Positions 1 through 11,077 of a stretch of DNA of 64,000 nt are shown one piece after another. This stretch comes from Clarireedia homoeocarpa. Its lineage: Eukaryota > Ascomycota > Leotiomycetes > Helotiales > Rutstroemiaceae. The stretch is from assembly GCA_001465935.1 (NCBI GenBank), contig LNKV01000006.1, positions 372,001 to 436,000 on the forward strand, read 5' to 3'. The notes under the pieces are model-generated. The model made no database searches. It was not told the DNA's origin and saw nothing but the letters and a program-made list of their open reading frames with translations. The number at the start of each line of letters is the position of its first letter. The stretch's first letter is position 1. Made by a program: the position numbers and the translations under genes.

Positions 1-758
1 TTCTCCTTGGAGTCTTTGATACGTTTTCCGTCCTTATCTCGTGGAGTTTTGACCAGGGCAAGTCGGCGTTCTTTCTTTGCAAGCTCGATGGCTTCTTTCT
101 GCGCTTTCTCTGCCGCTTCTTGTGCTTCTTTCTTAGCTTTGACGACTTTATCGTTGGTACCCATGCCATCCGGAAGAGGTATTGCTGTGTCGTAGAAGAA
201 TGGATGGGCCGGAATAGCTTTGTCGTCTGGTCCAACGTAAGCACCAGTCTTCAGTGCTATGCTCTTCCCGAAGTCCTTGAATTTCTTTATTCCTTTGAAG
301 ATTGCCCACGGTGCTGGAGGGCCATCAGGCTTCTCCGGCTCGGGAATTGAATGAGGCTCAAACAGTCGAGCTTGTAGCATGTGAAGGAAATCGCATGGCT
401 CCAGTATTTTGTGTTTGATGCACCGCGACACGATCTGACTGATCCAGTAAAGATGACGGGTCCTGCATTTGACCGGTTTTTCTTGCTCAAGCTGTCTAAT
501 TACCGCTTTAAATCGTCGATAATTCGTTTTGCGTATTCGACCGATGTATACCATACGGCCTGGTAGATGCCGATGAATATATGTAATTTCCTTATCTTCC
601 TGTCTTGAGCGAGAAAAGCAGTGGAAGTGATTATGTTGTCCCATAACCGCTGTCCGAAAAGACCCCTTGGGTTTTATGTCCAAAGTGAGGGACTGAAAAA
701 TGACTTTTTGAATTACTTCGCACGCATTACCGTAAAGGAAATAATGACTTCGAGGCAT
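1..758 (-). CDS. Unrecognised protein, 5' part only (runs off the window)
   Basis: The minus strand is open without a stop from an ATG at 756-758 down to the first base of the window, about 252 codons with no intron needed. The protein starts MPRSHYFLYGNACEV and has a basic central region. A Pro-rich stretch follows (about residues 135-150), then a strongly charged, Lys/Ala/Glu-rich segment (about 203-252) that looks like a helical or coiled-coil linker. I do not recognise a family. The C-terminus lies outside the window, so length and function cannot be judged. The length and sustained sense composition make it a likely real gene. It is transcribed away from the small gene at 1772-2248, and both are on the minus strand. 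Confidence 0.6.
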   Translation of the reverse strand, partial: MPRSHYFLYGNACEVIQKVIFQSLTLDIKPKGSFRTAVMGQHNHFHCFSRSRQEDKEITYIHRHLPGRMVYIGRIRKTNYRRFKAVIRQLEQEKPVKCRTRHLYWISQIVSRCIKHKILEPCDFLHMLQARLFEPHSIPEPEKPDGPPAPWAIFKGIKKFKDFGKSIALKTGAYVGPDDKAIPAHPFFYDTAIPLPDGMGTNDKVVKAKKEAQEAAEKAQKEAIELAKKERRLALVKTPRDKDGKRIKDSKE

Positions 759-1771
759 GGTGACGAGACACCCTAGATGCTTCTAGGCAGCCAAATCTTC
801 GTGTGAGTGAGTCCAATAGAAACTCGGTTGGTGAGTTTCAGTACAGTAGTGGTAGGAGAGCAATTCGAGCTCAATTTGCGCTGAGGAAAATGAACAACAA
901 AGCTGTGAGAACTACGACCATAAGACCGGTAGCATGACGAGAGCTCCGTGGCAATTATCCTCTTGCCTCAAAATTTTACGGTCTAATGTTATATTTCAAT
1001 ATATGACGTTACCAGACCGACAGGCCATTAGAAGACCTTCTCATCAATGTAAAAATTTGAAGTGAAGAGAATTCTTTTCGTGCGATCTCTGCCGGCCGTC
1101 TGCAAAGTGGCAGTGCATGACATGTTCGCATCGCCATAAACCAACATCTCGTCTTAAGCCGTAGACTGGGCCAAGATGCGAGACCACAATGCTGAGCCGG
1201 TCTCAAACTTCGGCATACTGTCAAAATTTTCGATGAGTTATGGAAGAGATTGCTTTGTTGGACGGGACGAGAGACATAATACCTCAATCCTGTTCAATCG
1301 TGTGACCAAGCAATTCAGAAAAGATACAGAGAGCAACACGCTATGGAATGAATACAAGATTATCATGCTTTAAATGTGGCGTATCTGGATTCAATTGTAA
1401 TTTCCACGTAGCCAGCCAATTTATAGTGCAGGTAGGTCCTTGACGACTTGAAGAACCACGGTTATCGAAGACTTTTCGCGCAGCGAATACACTTCTCATG
1501 TGAAACCATACACATGTTACAAAGAGCGAAAGAAAGAAGTAGTTGTTATATTTGGGAACAAGAGTTTCAGTTGAAGTTTGGCGTCAGGGAAACCAACGTG
1601 AAAATCTGAATTACGCCAATGAACTCCCACATTCTTTTCTAAAGTTGAATCCAGCCAACGTCCCAATCCCAGTTTCCATGCCCCCTTCCAAGAGAATTTT
1701 CCTTTTCCCCAATCCAGCCCCAAACACCTTTTGTACAATAGAAAACACAGATAAATCCTCAGATCATGCAG
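759..1771. other. Intergenic, no supported gene
   Basis: Only short, overlapping frames occur on both strands, with no splice chain that makes a sensible protein. I see nothing specific here beyond presumed promoter DNA for the minus-strand gene starting at 758 and the 3' flank of the gene ending at 1772. Confidence 0.5.
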
Positions 1772-2248
1772 TCACATAATTGCCATCCCTGAACCGTGCA
1801 TCCTGTTCGCACTTAACCAGTCGAAACTTCGGTTATCATATATCGGAGAACAGCATTGATCCACTCTACTCGATGCATATTGTAGTTGCGTCGACATATT
1901 CATAGCGGTAGGCTTTTGCAGAACACCTTGAGCGAGGAGGACCTCAACGACTTGGTTGGTCCATTCTTGGTAGTGACGAAGGGAGTTTGCGGGGTCAATT
2001 TTGGGCGGACCTGCTGTAACGGAGTCGCAGATATTGCGAAGCTGTGAATATTTCGATGCCGAGACGGTGCCAATAAATCTCCCAGAGTTGTATGGCCGTT
2101 TAGCTTCTTTGTGGGCATGGATCATGCCATTCTGCATGTCACCGACAACTTGGTAGATATGGCCGCTATCGCTGCCGTGTTCATTGGTTTGCACAAAGAT
2201 ACCCCGAGAGATGCCGAGGAACTCCACAATATAGACACTGAAAGACAT
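1772..2248 (-). CDS. Small conserved fungal protein of unknown function
   Basis: This is a single uninterrupted frame of about 158 residues from the ATG at 2248 (MSFSVYIVEFLG) to the stop at 1772. An in-frame ATG seven codons upstream is also possible. The pattern is a short hydrophobic strand, 'GIFVQTNEHGSDSGHIYQV', then 'GDMQNGM', and a C-terminal 'EWTNQVVEVLLAQGVL' helix. It resembles a widespread family of short, uncharacterised fungal proteins with a 'SG-IY-V-G-IQNGM' core. That match is from memory and no search was run. There is no signal peptide or membrane segment, so it is probably cytosolic. The function is unknown. Confidence 0.65.
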   Translation of the reverse strand: MSFSVYIVEFLGISRGIFVQTNEHGSDSGHIYQVVGDMQNGMIHAHKEAKRPYNSGRFIGTVSASKYSQLRNICDSVTAGPPKIDPANSLRHYQEWTNQVVEVLLAQGVLQKPTAMNMSTQLQYASSRVDQCCSPIYDNRSFDWLSANRMHGSGMAIM

Positions 2249-4026
2249 TTTGAAATCTGGTGGTTTCAATTATCGGAGCGGCGACGGCGTGGTATTTCTG
2301 TGTGATTGGAGGGATGATTCAATTGATTTCTGACTGCTCTTCGTGATATTGGTTGATGAAGAAATGGATGGTGAAGATGTTCTGAGATGTAGTTGATATT
2401 TGACTTGACTATCTTATAAATAAGAATGCTCACAAATAGAGGTGAATTGTATTGCACATTTACATTCAAGGGCAGTGCTCGGTCGGGGCTACCAAAATCC
2501 AGGTAAAGTAATTGAGGTTATCTAGAGGTCTCCATCCTGGCGCGAAACTTTCCTAAGATACAACGATGGCCCGCTGCCAAGGTCAAATTTCCCTTGAATT
2601 TGGTGCTAACCTGTTTGGGACAGATTTAAGAGAACATAGCAGGTAGTCGAATCGAAATGCTCTCCAAATACGCGCCGGGCCCCGCCAATGTCAGGTTTGA
2701 TCCACAACTACTGTAAGATCACATGATCCATGGCCAATAAACATGCTTCGAGAAGGCCAGTGGAACTTCCATGATAGTATAGGCAGCGTCTCGAGGGACA
2801 GAAATAGGATTCATGCCCTTGGGTTATGGCGAACTGAGATTTGGTATGTAAAAAATACAGTAAGAAAGAAAGAAAGACACAACTGGCCCTAACCTAGGTA
2901 CCCTTTGTAAGAGAGATTGACAAGAGGTAGGTTCACCAATCGGTGCAATAAGCCAATACAGACTGAGTGGAGTGCTTTCAATTCAGTGGTAACTGGGTTC
3001 GGCGCCCAAGAGGTAGGCACCTACGGAGTAGAGAAGAGCAAGACATAAAAACAGGAGGTCTGATAGACGATTCTGTATAACATCAGATTGGTCCAATTCC
3101 TTGTTTGCACCTAATCGGAGCCTATCAATAGTTGCTTCATGAACACTAGATATGAAGACTGAGACTCCCCATACGTATTTACGAATCAAAAGTCCGTTTG
3201 TTGATTCCTTTCGGCCAGTCTGTCCATTCGAGCGTTGAACCGTGCATGCCGATCAGAATCTTTCCAGGAAATCCGTATCGAAGGATGCACTCCATTGTTT
3301 CAGACTTTTGGTGCATGATTTCTCATGAGATTCTAACGTGATCATCGTGTAAACTTACGAGAGGAACTCGGATGTATCCTCAAATGGCAGTCTCGATGTC
3401 TCTATCAAGGATTTGTGTCAAAGGAGCAACATATTGCGGGGTAAGCGGGATGCCACGAGGCTCAATAGGTTGAAGAAGCGATTGAGATTCGGTTTACTAA
3501 AACAAGAGAGGCTATGGATTGTTTCGGAATGGATAGATTAAGGCAGAGAAGGTTAAGAAACGGTCGAACGCTTTGTCCTAGTTCTTTCTACCCAAGGTTG
3601 CAGGAGAAAAGGGGAATAGGAAATCGAGTGAGCCTCACACGAACGCTCCAGACCGTTATGGACCGCGCCCAAAATAGAACACGCATCCCTTATCGCCATT
3701 TGATCGTCGGCTACCAAAGATAGAGAGGCTCTTGTAGGTCATTTTGAAGGTCGACATCGTTCAGTCAGAAAGGATGGGGTGTTTTCGGAGAAAGGAAAAT
3801 AGGTGCATAACATTTACTTCGTATGGTGAGCTAAATTGCTGCCTCAGGTGTTAATTATAACCTTAGGCTTCAAATTTTGTTGGTAACCTTTCTCGCCTTT
3901 CTCACACAGTGGCGTCCTGCCGGAAACATTGGTGCAGCGCCTACACATTGTTGCTCCGAACAACTGAAGGAATTATGCTACGTGAAGTCGAATAATTGGA
4001 TCATACATTTAGCGGTTTAATCCTTC

Positions 4027-4395
4027 TCAATTTCTTGTGCATTTTTGAGGCTCATATGCATCGCAGAGGCGAAGCAATTGATGAAACAATCGACGACGCT
4101 CGTCCGGCGTAACCAAGGCAGAAAGTGTCCAATTCCAAATACCATTTCTGTACGCCGGCTCTTGGGCACGAGTGATCTGAAAAAGCCTCAGGTCAGACAT
4201 GGAGCCGCATTTTGGCATTTCTGATGTCTCTTACATGGTAAGACTACATGACAGCAAGTTGGCCTTGCATGATCCCTTCGGGGTTGAGGAAGATTTCTCT
4301 CCCTCCGCATGCGGTAGCCCCGCGAACAGTGTCAACAGCTGTGCCACCTCTTTGGAATTTATAACTTTGTACTGGTTCGCGCAAAATTCAGACCA
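4027..4395 (-). pseudogene. Possible eroded gene fragment
   Basis: Two adjoining minus-strand segments look coding. The upstream one (about 4235-4395) reads WSEFCANQYKVINSKEVAQL, then an acidic/Ser region. The downstream one ends at a stop at 4027 and includes EPAYRNGIWNWTLSALV. A donor-like GTAAGAG (about 4230) and a TTTTTCAG acceptor (about 4180) lie between them. Joining at these sites does not keep the most protein-like frame, and an in-frame stop lies just upstream of the first segment. No family is recognised. It could be a decayed gene or chance. Confidence 0.2.
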
Positions 4396-5377
4396 ATGCC
4401 ATGTAGTTCGTGGTTCTCAGCCTACTTCAGCACGAATCAGGGAGACAACCAGGAATCTCAACACTTCGATTGCAAATGGATTACTAGGTCCCTAATGGGT
4501 GATACGTGTGGCATTCACAAAACAAATAGGTGCTACAGTCGCTGTCGCGGCTTCATGCTACAAGATTCCAATGCTGCAAATTACTGCATTTCTACATCAC
4601 CACCGCCGGTGACCTATTTATTTAAACTGACATACTCGAAGGCTGCACTCTTGTATCGGACAAGCATCTTTCAAAATTCATAGTTGTTCCACCGAGATTT
4701 CGAAGCACACCTTGGAAGACGGCCTTTAAGTTTCTGCTCGGCGTGTAAGTCGGTAGGGCCAATACGGGAACAGCTTCTTTTATTTGTGCTCATACGTTGT
4801 TAATCATCGCAAAATCAAGTTCTATGGTTATGGGCAACGTTCATAAGATCCTTTCATCCACCAATATACTCTGCTCTTTGCCCCAGAAAAACTTGCATCA
4901 TTTCGCGAGCTCAAAATGTCTTGCAAGTCGCACTTTTTGGGGGCATTTCAAGTGATCTCCCTGCAGTACCATGAGCGAAGTGATGCCAATTGAACCACGA
5001 CTACTTGAGATTCTCCGGAGACGGAAATGATATGTCTTTCCCTACCGGAAAAGGAAGTTTTTCTCGTGTCCCAAAGAAGTGCTGTCCGATATGATGACAT
5101 GATCCCACGTCACCAACACTCGTCTTGCATGATCTTGGAGGCATAATAATGGAAATGGAATCCGAGCACTGGAAAGTGCTTTCAACGTCTTTTCATCTGT
5201 GTCCAAGAACCTATAGTTTACTGAAGGATGCTAGATTCAACATATCTGGCAGTATGAAAACTCAAACATAACAACTATCTGCTGACTGCGTTACTGGTTT
5301 TGAAGATGATATTTCATGGGTTACCACATCGAATCAAGAGCCACAGTTCTCTTGCATGCGGTTTCGCTACCTTGATC

Positions 5378-5608
5378 TCAAAAGTCTACAAGAGCCTCAA
5401 GACTTTTAATCATGGCGGCATCTAAGCTGAAGGCAGTGACTGCATCTGGAGGAACTGCCTCTTTCTCAAAAGCAAAATTATGTTGCGGATTCAGATCGTA
5501 AAGATTTTCTCGATTTCGGTCACGAGATCGAGCGATTGGGCGTAGCGTGAGAGGTCCCTGTTTCATAGTGCTCGGCGCAGATAGTATGAATAGTGAGGGC
5601 GAAACGTG
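5378..5608 (-). other. Possible terminal exon of an unrecognised gene
   Basis: The minus-strand frame is open from about 5608 to a TGA at 5378, with an ATG at 5566. The peptide is charged and protein-like (for example PIARSRDRNRENLYDLNPQ, then AFSLDAAMIKSLEALVDF). Upstream frames at 5563-5845 overlap it in other phases and could be exons, but I could not build a consistent splice chain. No family is recognised. Confidence 0.2.
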
Positions 5609-6250
5609 GCCTGGAGGAACTGCCGGTTATTGACCAGAGGAGCAGACGTGAAAATGGTAATGGTAGACATTATGGAGGAAGCTAAGGATGGTTGAAGGAA
5701 TGGCGTAGGATCTTGCTGCAGTGAAGATGCGAAAGATAACCGATGGGATTCTGCTCTGTGTAATCGAACTGGACGAAGAGTTGCGCAGGGCGGGATTTGC
5801 TTCCTGTTCATGTACCACAGCGAAAGCGAAGGTCAGTTCAGACACAAGTAAGTTCTCAACATAGGTACGGATATCACGGTAAACCTATCCACCAACCACA
5901 TGTAAATACAGATATCTCAATCCATAGCTTTATTGGGCATTGATAATCGACCTACCTTTGTGTTTAACATCAAGATGGCTCGGATAAATTCACGTTTAAC
6001 GCCAGAAGACGGTTGCGATGATAGTTATGCGGAGAAGGATCTCGCAAAGTCATCTAGGTATCCAGCTTCAGAGCATGCGATAGCAACAATTGGACATCAA
6101 GCACAAGAAACACAGCCAGTAGACAAGGAGTAAGTGGATAGAGAGAATGTTTCTAAACCAATACACATTTCCAATGATAGAGCTACTCTATTCGAGCCAT
6201 CATCTCAAGGTCATTAATAAAGCCACCCCAATTCATCCCACCCAGCTCGT

Positions 6251-6545
6251 CTAGAACTTGTTGACTTCGTCATTGACAAGGTTATTGACTTCGGGATCGA
6301 AGCCTGCGGGCATGCCTTCTTTACTCGCGAACTCGTCAACAGCTATGAGGAAGAAAAGAATATATTAGCGTTCTTCTAACTAAGCATAGATGATGAGGGA
6401 TGGGAAAACGCATACCAGAGTCAACAAGAGTGTCTTCAGTCTTATCGTTGCTGCCGTTGGAGTTATCGGCGTTGTTGTCACCGTCGCGTCCACCTTGTCC
6501 GGTGGCGTCTTGCTCGAACTCTTGGATATCCTCTCCGAGACCCAT
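6251..6545 (-). CDS. Small acidic two-exon protein (73 aa)
   Basis: Exon 1 is 6416-6545 and exon 2 is 6251-6342, joined across a 73-nt intron (donor GTATGC, acceptor CATAG). The total of 222 nt is 74 codons including the stop. The protein starts MGLGEDIQEFEQDATGQGG and has an Asp/Asn/Ser-rich centre. It ends with a conserved-looking tail, GFDPEVNNLVNDEVNKF. It has no signal peptide, no Cys and no membrane segment. It is too short to be called from length alone, but the clean in-phase splice and the ordered C-terminus support a real gene. I do not recognise the family. Confidence 0.6.
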
Positions 6546-6768
6546 TGTGATTATGTGGATATGGATTGGTTGGGTGGGGTGGGATGTAAGTCTGGGATAT
6601 TGTCAGTATATGTTGTGACGAAGTAGAAGTCTATGAGTAGAGTGGCAGACAGGTGTGTTTGAGGTTTGTGTAAAGTATTTTTTGAGATGATTGTTTGACT
6701 GATGATTTCGAAAGGAACGATAAGAGTAGAATGAGTAACTTAGCCGGTACTTATACCATTTTGGCTTC

Positions 6769-6835
6769 CTCTGAAAGGTCAAGAAATCCCTCTGAAAGGT
6801 CAAGAAATCCCTCTGAAAGGTCAAGAAATCCCTCT
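6769..6835. repeat. 21-bp minisatellite, three perfect copies
   Basis: The unit CTCTGAAAGGTCAAGAAATCC is repeated three times head to tail without a mismatch, followed by a partial CTCT. It lies 220 bp upstream of the small minus-strand gene at 6251-6545, in its presumed promoter side. Confidence 0.95.
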
Positions 6836-7599
6836 CTAGCCTTGACCACAAACCTGTTTCTTCTCGACCTAACTTGCAGTCTTCCAATTGACCTTGAGAG
6901 CTCAAATGCCGCGTCAATATCACTGCACCATGATGTGTTTCATCCGGAACTTCAGTCCTCCCGCTCTAAGCTTAATGAGGGCGATATAACCCCCTTGTAG
7001 TAACACCCCGCCCAATAATATCTCACATCGAGCTAGAGCTCGCTTCCATGTTTCTGACGTGGGCCGGCATGCAGGACCATTTGCCAAGAATTATCTTGGT
7101 TTTAACCTCCGAACTAGCGCACGACTACCCGTCATGTTCCACTCGGTTCGAAGACCATGTCTCATGTCTAAGAAGCTTGATTTGGTAGATCTCGATGCTT
7201 GGGCGAACTAAATCCATGGAGAAAAGCTTGATTTAATGTTCATATTTGCAACACATTACTCGTAGTTACAGATACAAAAACATTGAACGGCAAATATAAT
7301 ACGAAGTATGGAATGTCTAGTTTAACCGGCATTATTTTATCATTGCACTGAAATGAACCCGGTCACCTAGATGTATATCTGCACTCAAGGGTGTCAGATT
7401 CGATTGAGAACAATACGTCTCCTTTTAGTACCAACCAGATCATATACCAAGATCTTGGAAAGTAACGTAATAATTAAGACCTCTAGTAGTCCCAGAGTAT
7501 AGGTTCCTGTAAATACCGTGGAAATTTCTAATTTATGACCGTTAGACAGTAATCTCTCTGATTTGGACTTTCATTTCACCCCGCATCCCCCCCGCGCGT
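6836..7599. other. Intergenic, nothing recognised
   Basis: This is AT-rich spacer without supported coding frames or clear repeats. Confidence 0.5.
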
Positions 7600-7952
7600 C
7601 TAAAAAGGCTTACCTGGCTGATTAGTTTCCTCCCAAGTTTCAATTATAAGATTGCCAATAGCAAACACTGTCCATAAAGACCAACATAATAAATATCCAA
7701 CCAGACTGCAAAGAACAGGCCTGCCAGAGAAGGACACAGAATCGTGAAAGTAAAGAGCCAGAAAAGACCGTTCGTGGTGCCGTTGCCGACGACGGCAACA
7801 ACCCAATCGAAAATGACCAAGGCGCAAGTCAAAGACTCAAGGAGAAGAAACATACATCTTTTCCTCCAGGCAGGGGTAAATCTTGGGAGGAAGAGGGGGA
7901 TGGTGACGAATGTCAAGCCTCCATAAAGTCTGTGCCCAACCTGCCGTACCAA
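7600..7952 (-). pseudogene. Possible remnant of a multi-pass membrane protein
   Basis: The minus strand carries a frame (stop at 7644) with three hydrophobic stretches, such as FLLLESLTCALVIFDWVVAV and GLFWLFTFTILCPSLAGLFF. An overlapping frame continues to a stop at 7600 (NLIIETWEETNQP). The hydrophobic helices with a short loop look like part of a small four-helix membrane protein. There is no convincing start, and the two frames overlap without an intron of workable size. I regard it as a fragment or a chance hydrophobic frame. It partly underlies the start of the HET remnant on the other strand. Confidence 0.25.
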
Positions 7953-9426
7953 TCATAAGTTCTGTAACCAGAATACCTCTACAGATAATGCACCGTTACC
8001 AACGCGGTGCATTGAAATCCACCCTATTCACCTAGTGCTTCAAGAGACGGGAAGAAAGTCCGAGCCGTACGTGATTCTGGGCCACCGCTGGGATGTCGCC
8101 ACAGGACAGTCACGAACGTTAGAGAAAAACTACAAGGAGAGGCAAAAGGGGTTCCAGGCCTCGATATTATTACAGGTATTCCAGGATGCTATTGAAGTGA
8201 CGAGATGCATGGGGATTCGCTACATATGGATCGACTCGCTATGTACTGTGCAAGATGGGGACGATTGGGAGACTGAGGCTGTTCAAATGTCGCAGTATTA
8301 CCAGAATGCCTCGTTTACAATAGGAGCGGTGGCTTCATCGGAATCAACTACCCAGCCAAGAATCCTCTTCTCTCGCAAGCTGCCATGGAAGGGCAATCTC
8401 GTCCGTCTTCCGTATCTGAATAGGGAGGGTAGGCATGAAGGACACTTTTATATATATGAGCGCAGCATACCACTAGAGGAAGACTTTGGGAACGAGATAT
8501 CGGAAAGCTCATTATTGAAGCGGGGCTGGGTTATTCAAGAACGCATTCTTAGTCCACGGATTGTATACTTCATAAAGACGTAAGTTCACTGGATTTTTCA
8601 AACAATTCCTTTGCCCTTATTTCAGATAAATACAAAACCGGGCGAAGTAGTTTTATCTCCGAACTAGAAGCATTGACTTCAGACATGCTTCGAGAAACTG
8701 GAGATATATTTAGTAATATCTACTCCCAAATTTCCTCTCCGAACGAGTTATACTAAGCCCAAGGTCTTGTAGACGAATGTTCTTCAAGTGTCGACATCAC
8801 GTCGAGTCTGAAGCTCGCGAGATGTTGGTCGAAAGGTTTCCGCGAAAGCAACTCCAAGCAGAAAGAAACGAAACAGAGGAAAGCAGCAGCTTTGAAAATG
8901 TAACCTCAACGAAATTAGTGCCCTTTTCGAAGAGCGGAAAAGTAGGAGGAGTGGATGGAGCAATGTTCAAAAACTGCTATCGCGTCGTCGAAACTTACTC
9001 AGCGTCAACCCTTACAAAGCCGGGAAAGGATCGCATGGTAGCTGTTGCCGGGGTAGCCAAGGAATATAAGGCTATGCTAGAGAAAGCACTTAGCATAACA
9101 GGATCCGAAGCTCCAGCGCAGCAGCACATAACCTGTCATTACATGTGGGGGCTCTGGCTTCAGGATATAGCTCACCCACTACTCTGGCAGGTTTGGGATG
9201 ATAATCCAACACCATCTTGCTGCGGTGCGCCGTCATGGTCCTGGGCCTCCACCTGCAGCACTGTGAAATGGCTACTTTACGATCCTCATGCTAATAGTAC
9301 AAGGACGGCGTGCTGCGTGTAGGTGGAAATGAGGGGCTTTCTCAATACCAGCGAATAGGTTCTGGGAGCATATTTGAGATGAGCTTCTTCCGAAGTATTG
9401 ATTCGACACTTGTAGAATTAATATGA
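7927..9426 (+). pseudogene. HET-domain (heterokaryon incompatibility) gene, decayed
   Basis: HET domains act in fungal non-self recognition and trigger death of fused hyphae. The frame is open from 7927 but has no ATG before the domain. It reads LPTRCIEIHPIHLVLQETG, then the HET core YVILGHRWD, GIRYIWIDSLCTVQDGDDW, M-QYYQNASFTIGAV, and RGWVIQERILSPRIVYF. An intron at 8580-8772 rejoins in phase to KTRMFFKCRHHVESE, leading to ETYSASTLTKPGKDRMVAVA and CCGAPSWSWAST. The frame then stops at 9322. Another frame from about 9304 continues with DGVLRVGGNEG to a stop at 9424-9426, which is what HET proteins normally show after the PSWSWAS motif. So a frameshift near 9295-9304 probably truncates it. The start is also missing. 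The HET identity is secure; functional status is doubtful. Confidence 0.75.
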
Positions 9427-9634
9427 ATAGTTTGAGGAGATTCGCAAAATAGTTCAAATGGCTCTCTGAGGCACGTGATTCCCCGCCCATGTCCTTGCCA
9501 AGAATACCGAGTTCCGATAACGATAAGGACCTCTCCCGTTTCGTGTGAATCCAACCTCCAGACACAATTCACATCCCCTACAATACCTCTGATATATATT
9601 ACGCGTACAATCCTAAGATACCTACATCACTAAC

Positions 9635-11077
9635 ATGGAATACAAACCACAATCAGTATCTTCGTCTCAGAAGATAACTCCGCGCATCATAATCCACGGC
9701 GGCGCAGGCAACATCCTACCCGCCAACCTTCCACCTGCCAAATACAAGCTCTACCACGACTCGCTCCTTAGAATCCTCTCCAACACTCACCACTTCCTTA
9801 CCTCTCCCTCCTCTTTTCCTCTCGCTGCATCCTCAAATTCCATAACGTCAGCTCTCGACGCTGTAACGTTTGCTGTTACACAATTAGAAGATAACCCGCT
9901 ATTCAACAGCGGACATGGCGCGGTATTTACCCGCGATGGGATCAACGAACTCGAGGTCTCGATAATGGTTTCGAGAGGGAAGAAGAAGAGGGGCGTGGGC
10001 TTAATGGGTCTGCAGCATGTAAAGAATCCTATTAAATTGGCAAGGGAGATGTTGATTCGAGGAGAACAAGATCTGGAGGGTGGAAATGGGGAACACAGAG
10101 GACCGATGGCAGTGGAGGAAGACAAGAAGAGATCGAATGGTGCACAGGGACATTCGCAGTTGCATAAATATTCGGCGGAGAAATTGGCGAAGGAATGGGG
10201 TTTGGAGATTGTAGATGAGAAATATTTTTTTGTGCAGGCGAGGTGGGATGAACATATCGCTGGGTTGGAGAAGGAGAGGAAGGGAGAGGGTATGGCATCC
10301 TGGGATGCGAAGGAGTTTGTTCCGCAGGGAACTTGTGGCGCGGTGGCTTTAGACGCGGATGGCGTTTTGTGCGTGGGTACTAGCACGGGTGGCATGACGA
10401 ATAAATTGACGGGCAGAATTGGAGATACGCCAACACTTGGTGCTGGATTCTGGGCCGAGGAATGGGAAGAAAGCACCTCGTCGACGGCGTATGAGAATAT
10501 GCTAAGACAAAGGATGGGTAGCCAAACACCGGTTATGGAGTTGACGGATTCCTTGAGGGGGCTATTAGCAGATTGTTTGCCTAGTCTCAGCACTTACTCG
10601 CCCGTCGCCTCGCAGGACTTTGACGAAAAGGCCAGCAAGGAACTAAAGACTTTCAGATCCGCCGCTATGTCTGGTACTGGAAATGGCGACTCATTCCTTC
10701 GTGTGGCAGCCGTACGAACCGCATCTGCCATCGCTCGCTACCGCCCCAACACATCTCTCCAGTCCGCCATAACGGAGGTCACAGGACCTGGTGGAGAACT
10801 AGTCAAATCGGCGGGTGATCGATGGAAGAAAACGGGAGAGGGAGAAGGCGGTATTATTGGCATCGAGTTGAAAGTTGTAGTGGATGAACATGGGAGAATG
10901 AAGGAAGCTGTAAGTCATATTGTGGATGATTATAACTGTGGGGGGATGTTTAGAGCGGCTGTGAATAAGGATGGGAAGGCAGTCATGAGAGTTTGGAGAC
11001 CGGGTCAGTATGATGGGTTGGAGATATATGAGGGTGAGGGGGTGGAGTATGAGGTTGCTGAGTGGATCGATGTGTAG
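9635..11077 (+). CDS. Isoaspartyl peptidase / L-asparaginase (Ntn-hydrolase)
   Basis: This is a 480-residue, intron-free frame starting at the ATG at 9635. It belongs to the plant-type asparaginase/threonine-aspartase family, which autocleaves to expose an N-terminal Thr. Visible motifs are IIIHGGAGNI (about 18-27), NPLFNSGHGAVFTRDG-NELE (about 87-107, substrate pocket), and the cleavage site QGTCGAVALD with the catalytic Thr at about 233. STGGMTNKLTGRIGDTP-GAG (about 250-272) and MSGTGNGDSFLR (about 345) follow. The linker between the N-half and the Thr is long and charged (about 140-225), as in fungal members. It has no signal peptide, so it is probably cytosolic. It would hydrolyse L-asparagine or isoaspartyl dipeptides released in protein turnover. 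The flanking genes are unrelated. Confidence 0.9.
   Translation: MEYKPQSVSSSQKITPRIIIHGGAGNILPANLPPAKYKLYHDSLLRILSNTHHFLTSPSSFPLAASSNSITSALDAVTFAVTQLEDNPLFNSGHGAVFTRDGINELEVSIMVSRGKKKRGVGLMGLQHVKNPIKLAREMLIRGEQDLEGGNGEHRGPMAVEEDKKRSNGAQGHSQLHKYSAEKLAKEWGLEIVDEKYFFVQARWDEHIAGLEKERKGEGMASWDAKEFVPQGTCGAVALDADGVLCVGTSTGGMTNKLTGRIGDTPTLGAGFWAEEWEESTSSTAYENMLRQRMGSQTPVMELTDSLRGLLADCLPSLSTYSPVASQDFDEKASKELKTFRSAAMSGTGNGDSFLRVAAVRTASAIARYRPNTSLQSAITEVTGPGGELVKSAGDRWKKTGEGEGGIIGIELKVVVDEHGRMKEAVSHIVDDYNCGGMFRAAVNKDGKAVMRVWRPGQYDGLEIYEGEGVEYEVAEWIDV

Larger units (their letters stand above)
2249..6250. other. Long gene-poor stretch with scattered coding-like fragments
   Basis: These 4 kb hold no frame I can assign. 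There is a short GAAA run near 2862-2876. Minus-strand fragments with coding-like composition occur near 4027-4390 and 5378-5566 (listed separately). The frame 5933-6133 on the plus strand is probably chance. The stretch may contain one or more eroded genes. Confidence 0.4.

Noticed and set aside
9787..10593. 268-codon open frame on the minus strand
   Set aside because: It lies wholly antisense to the asparaginase-type gene, whose motifs are unmistakable. The antisense peptide has no recognisable content.
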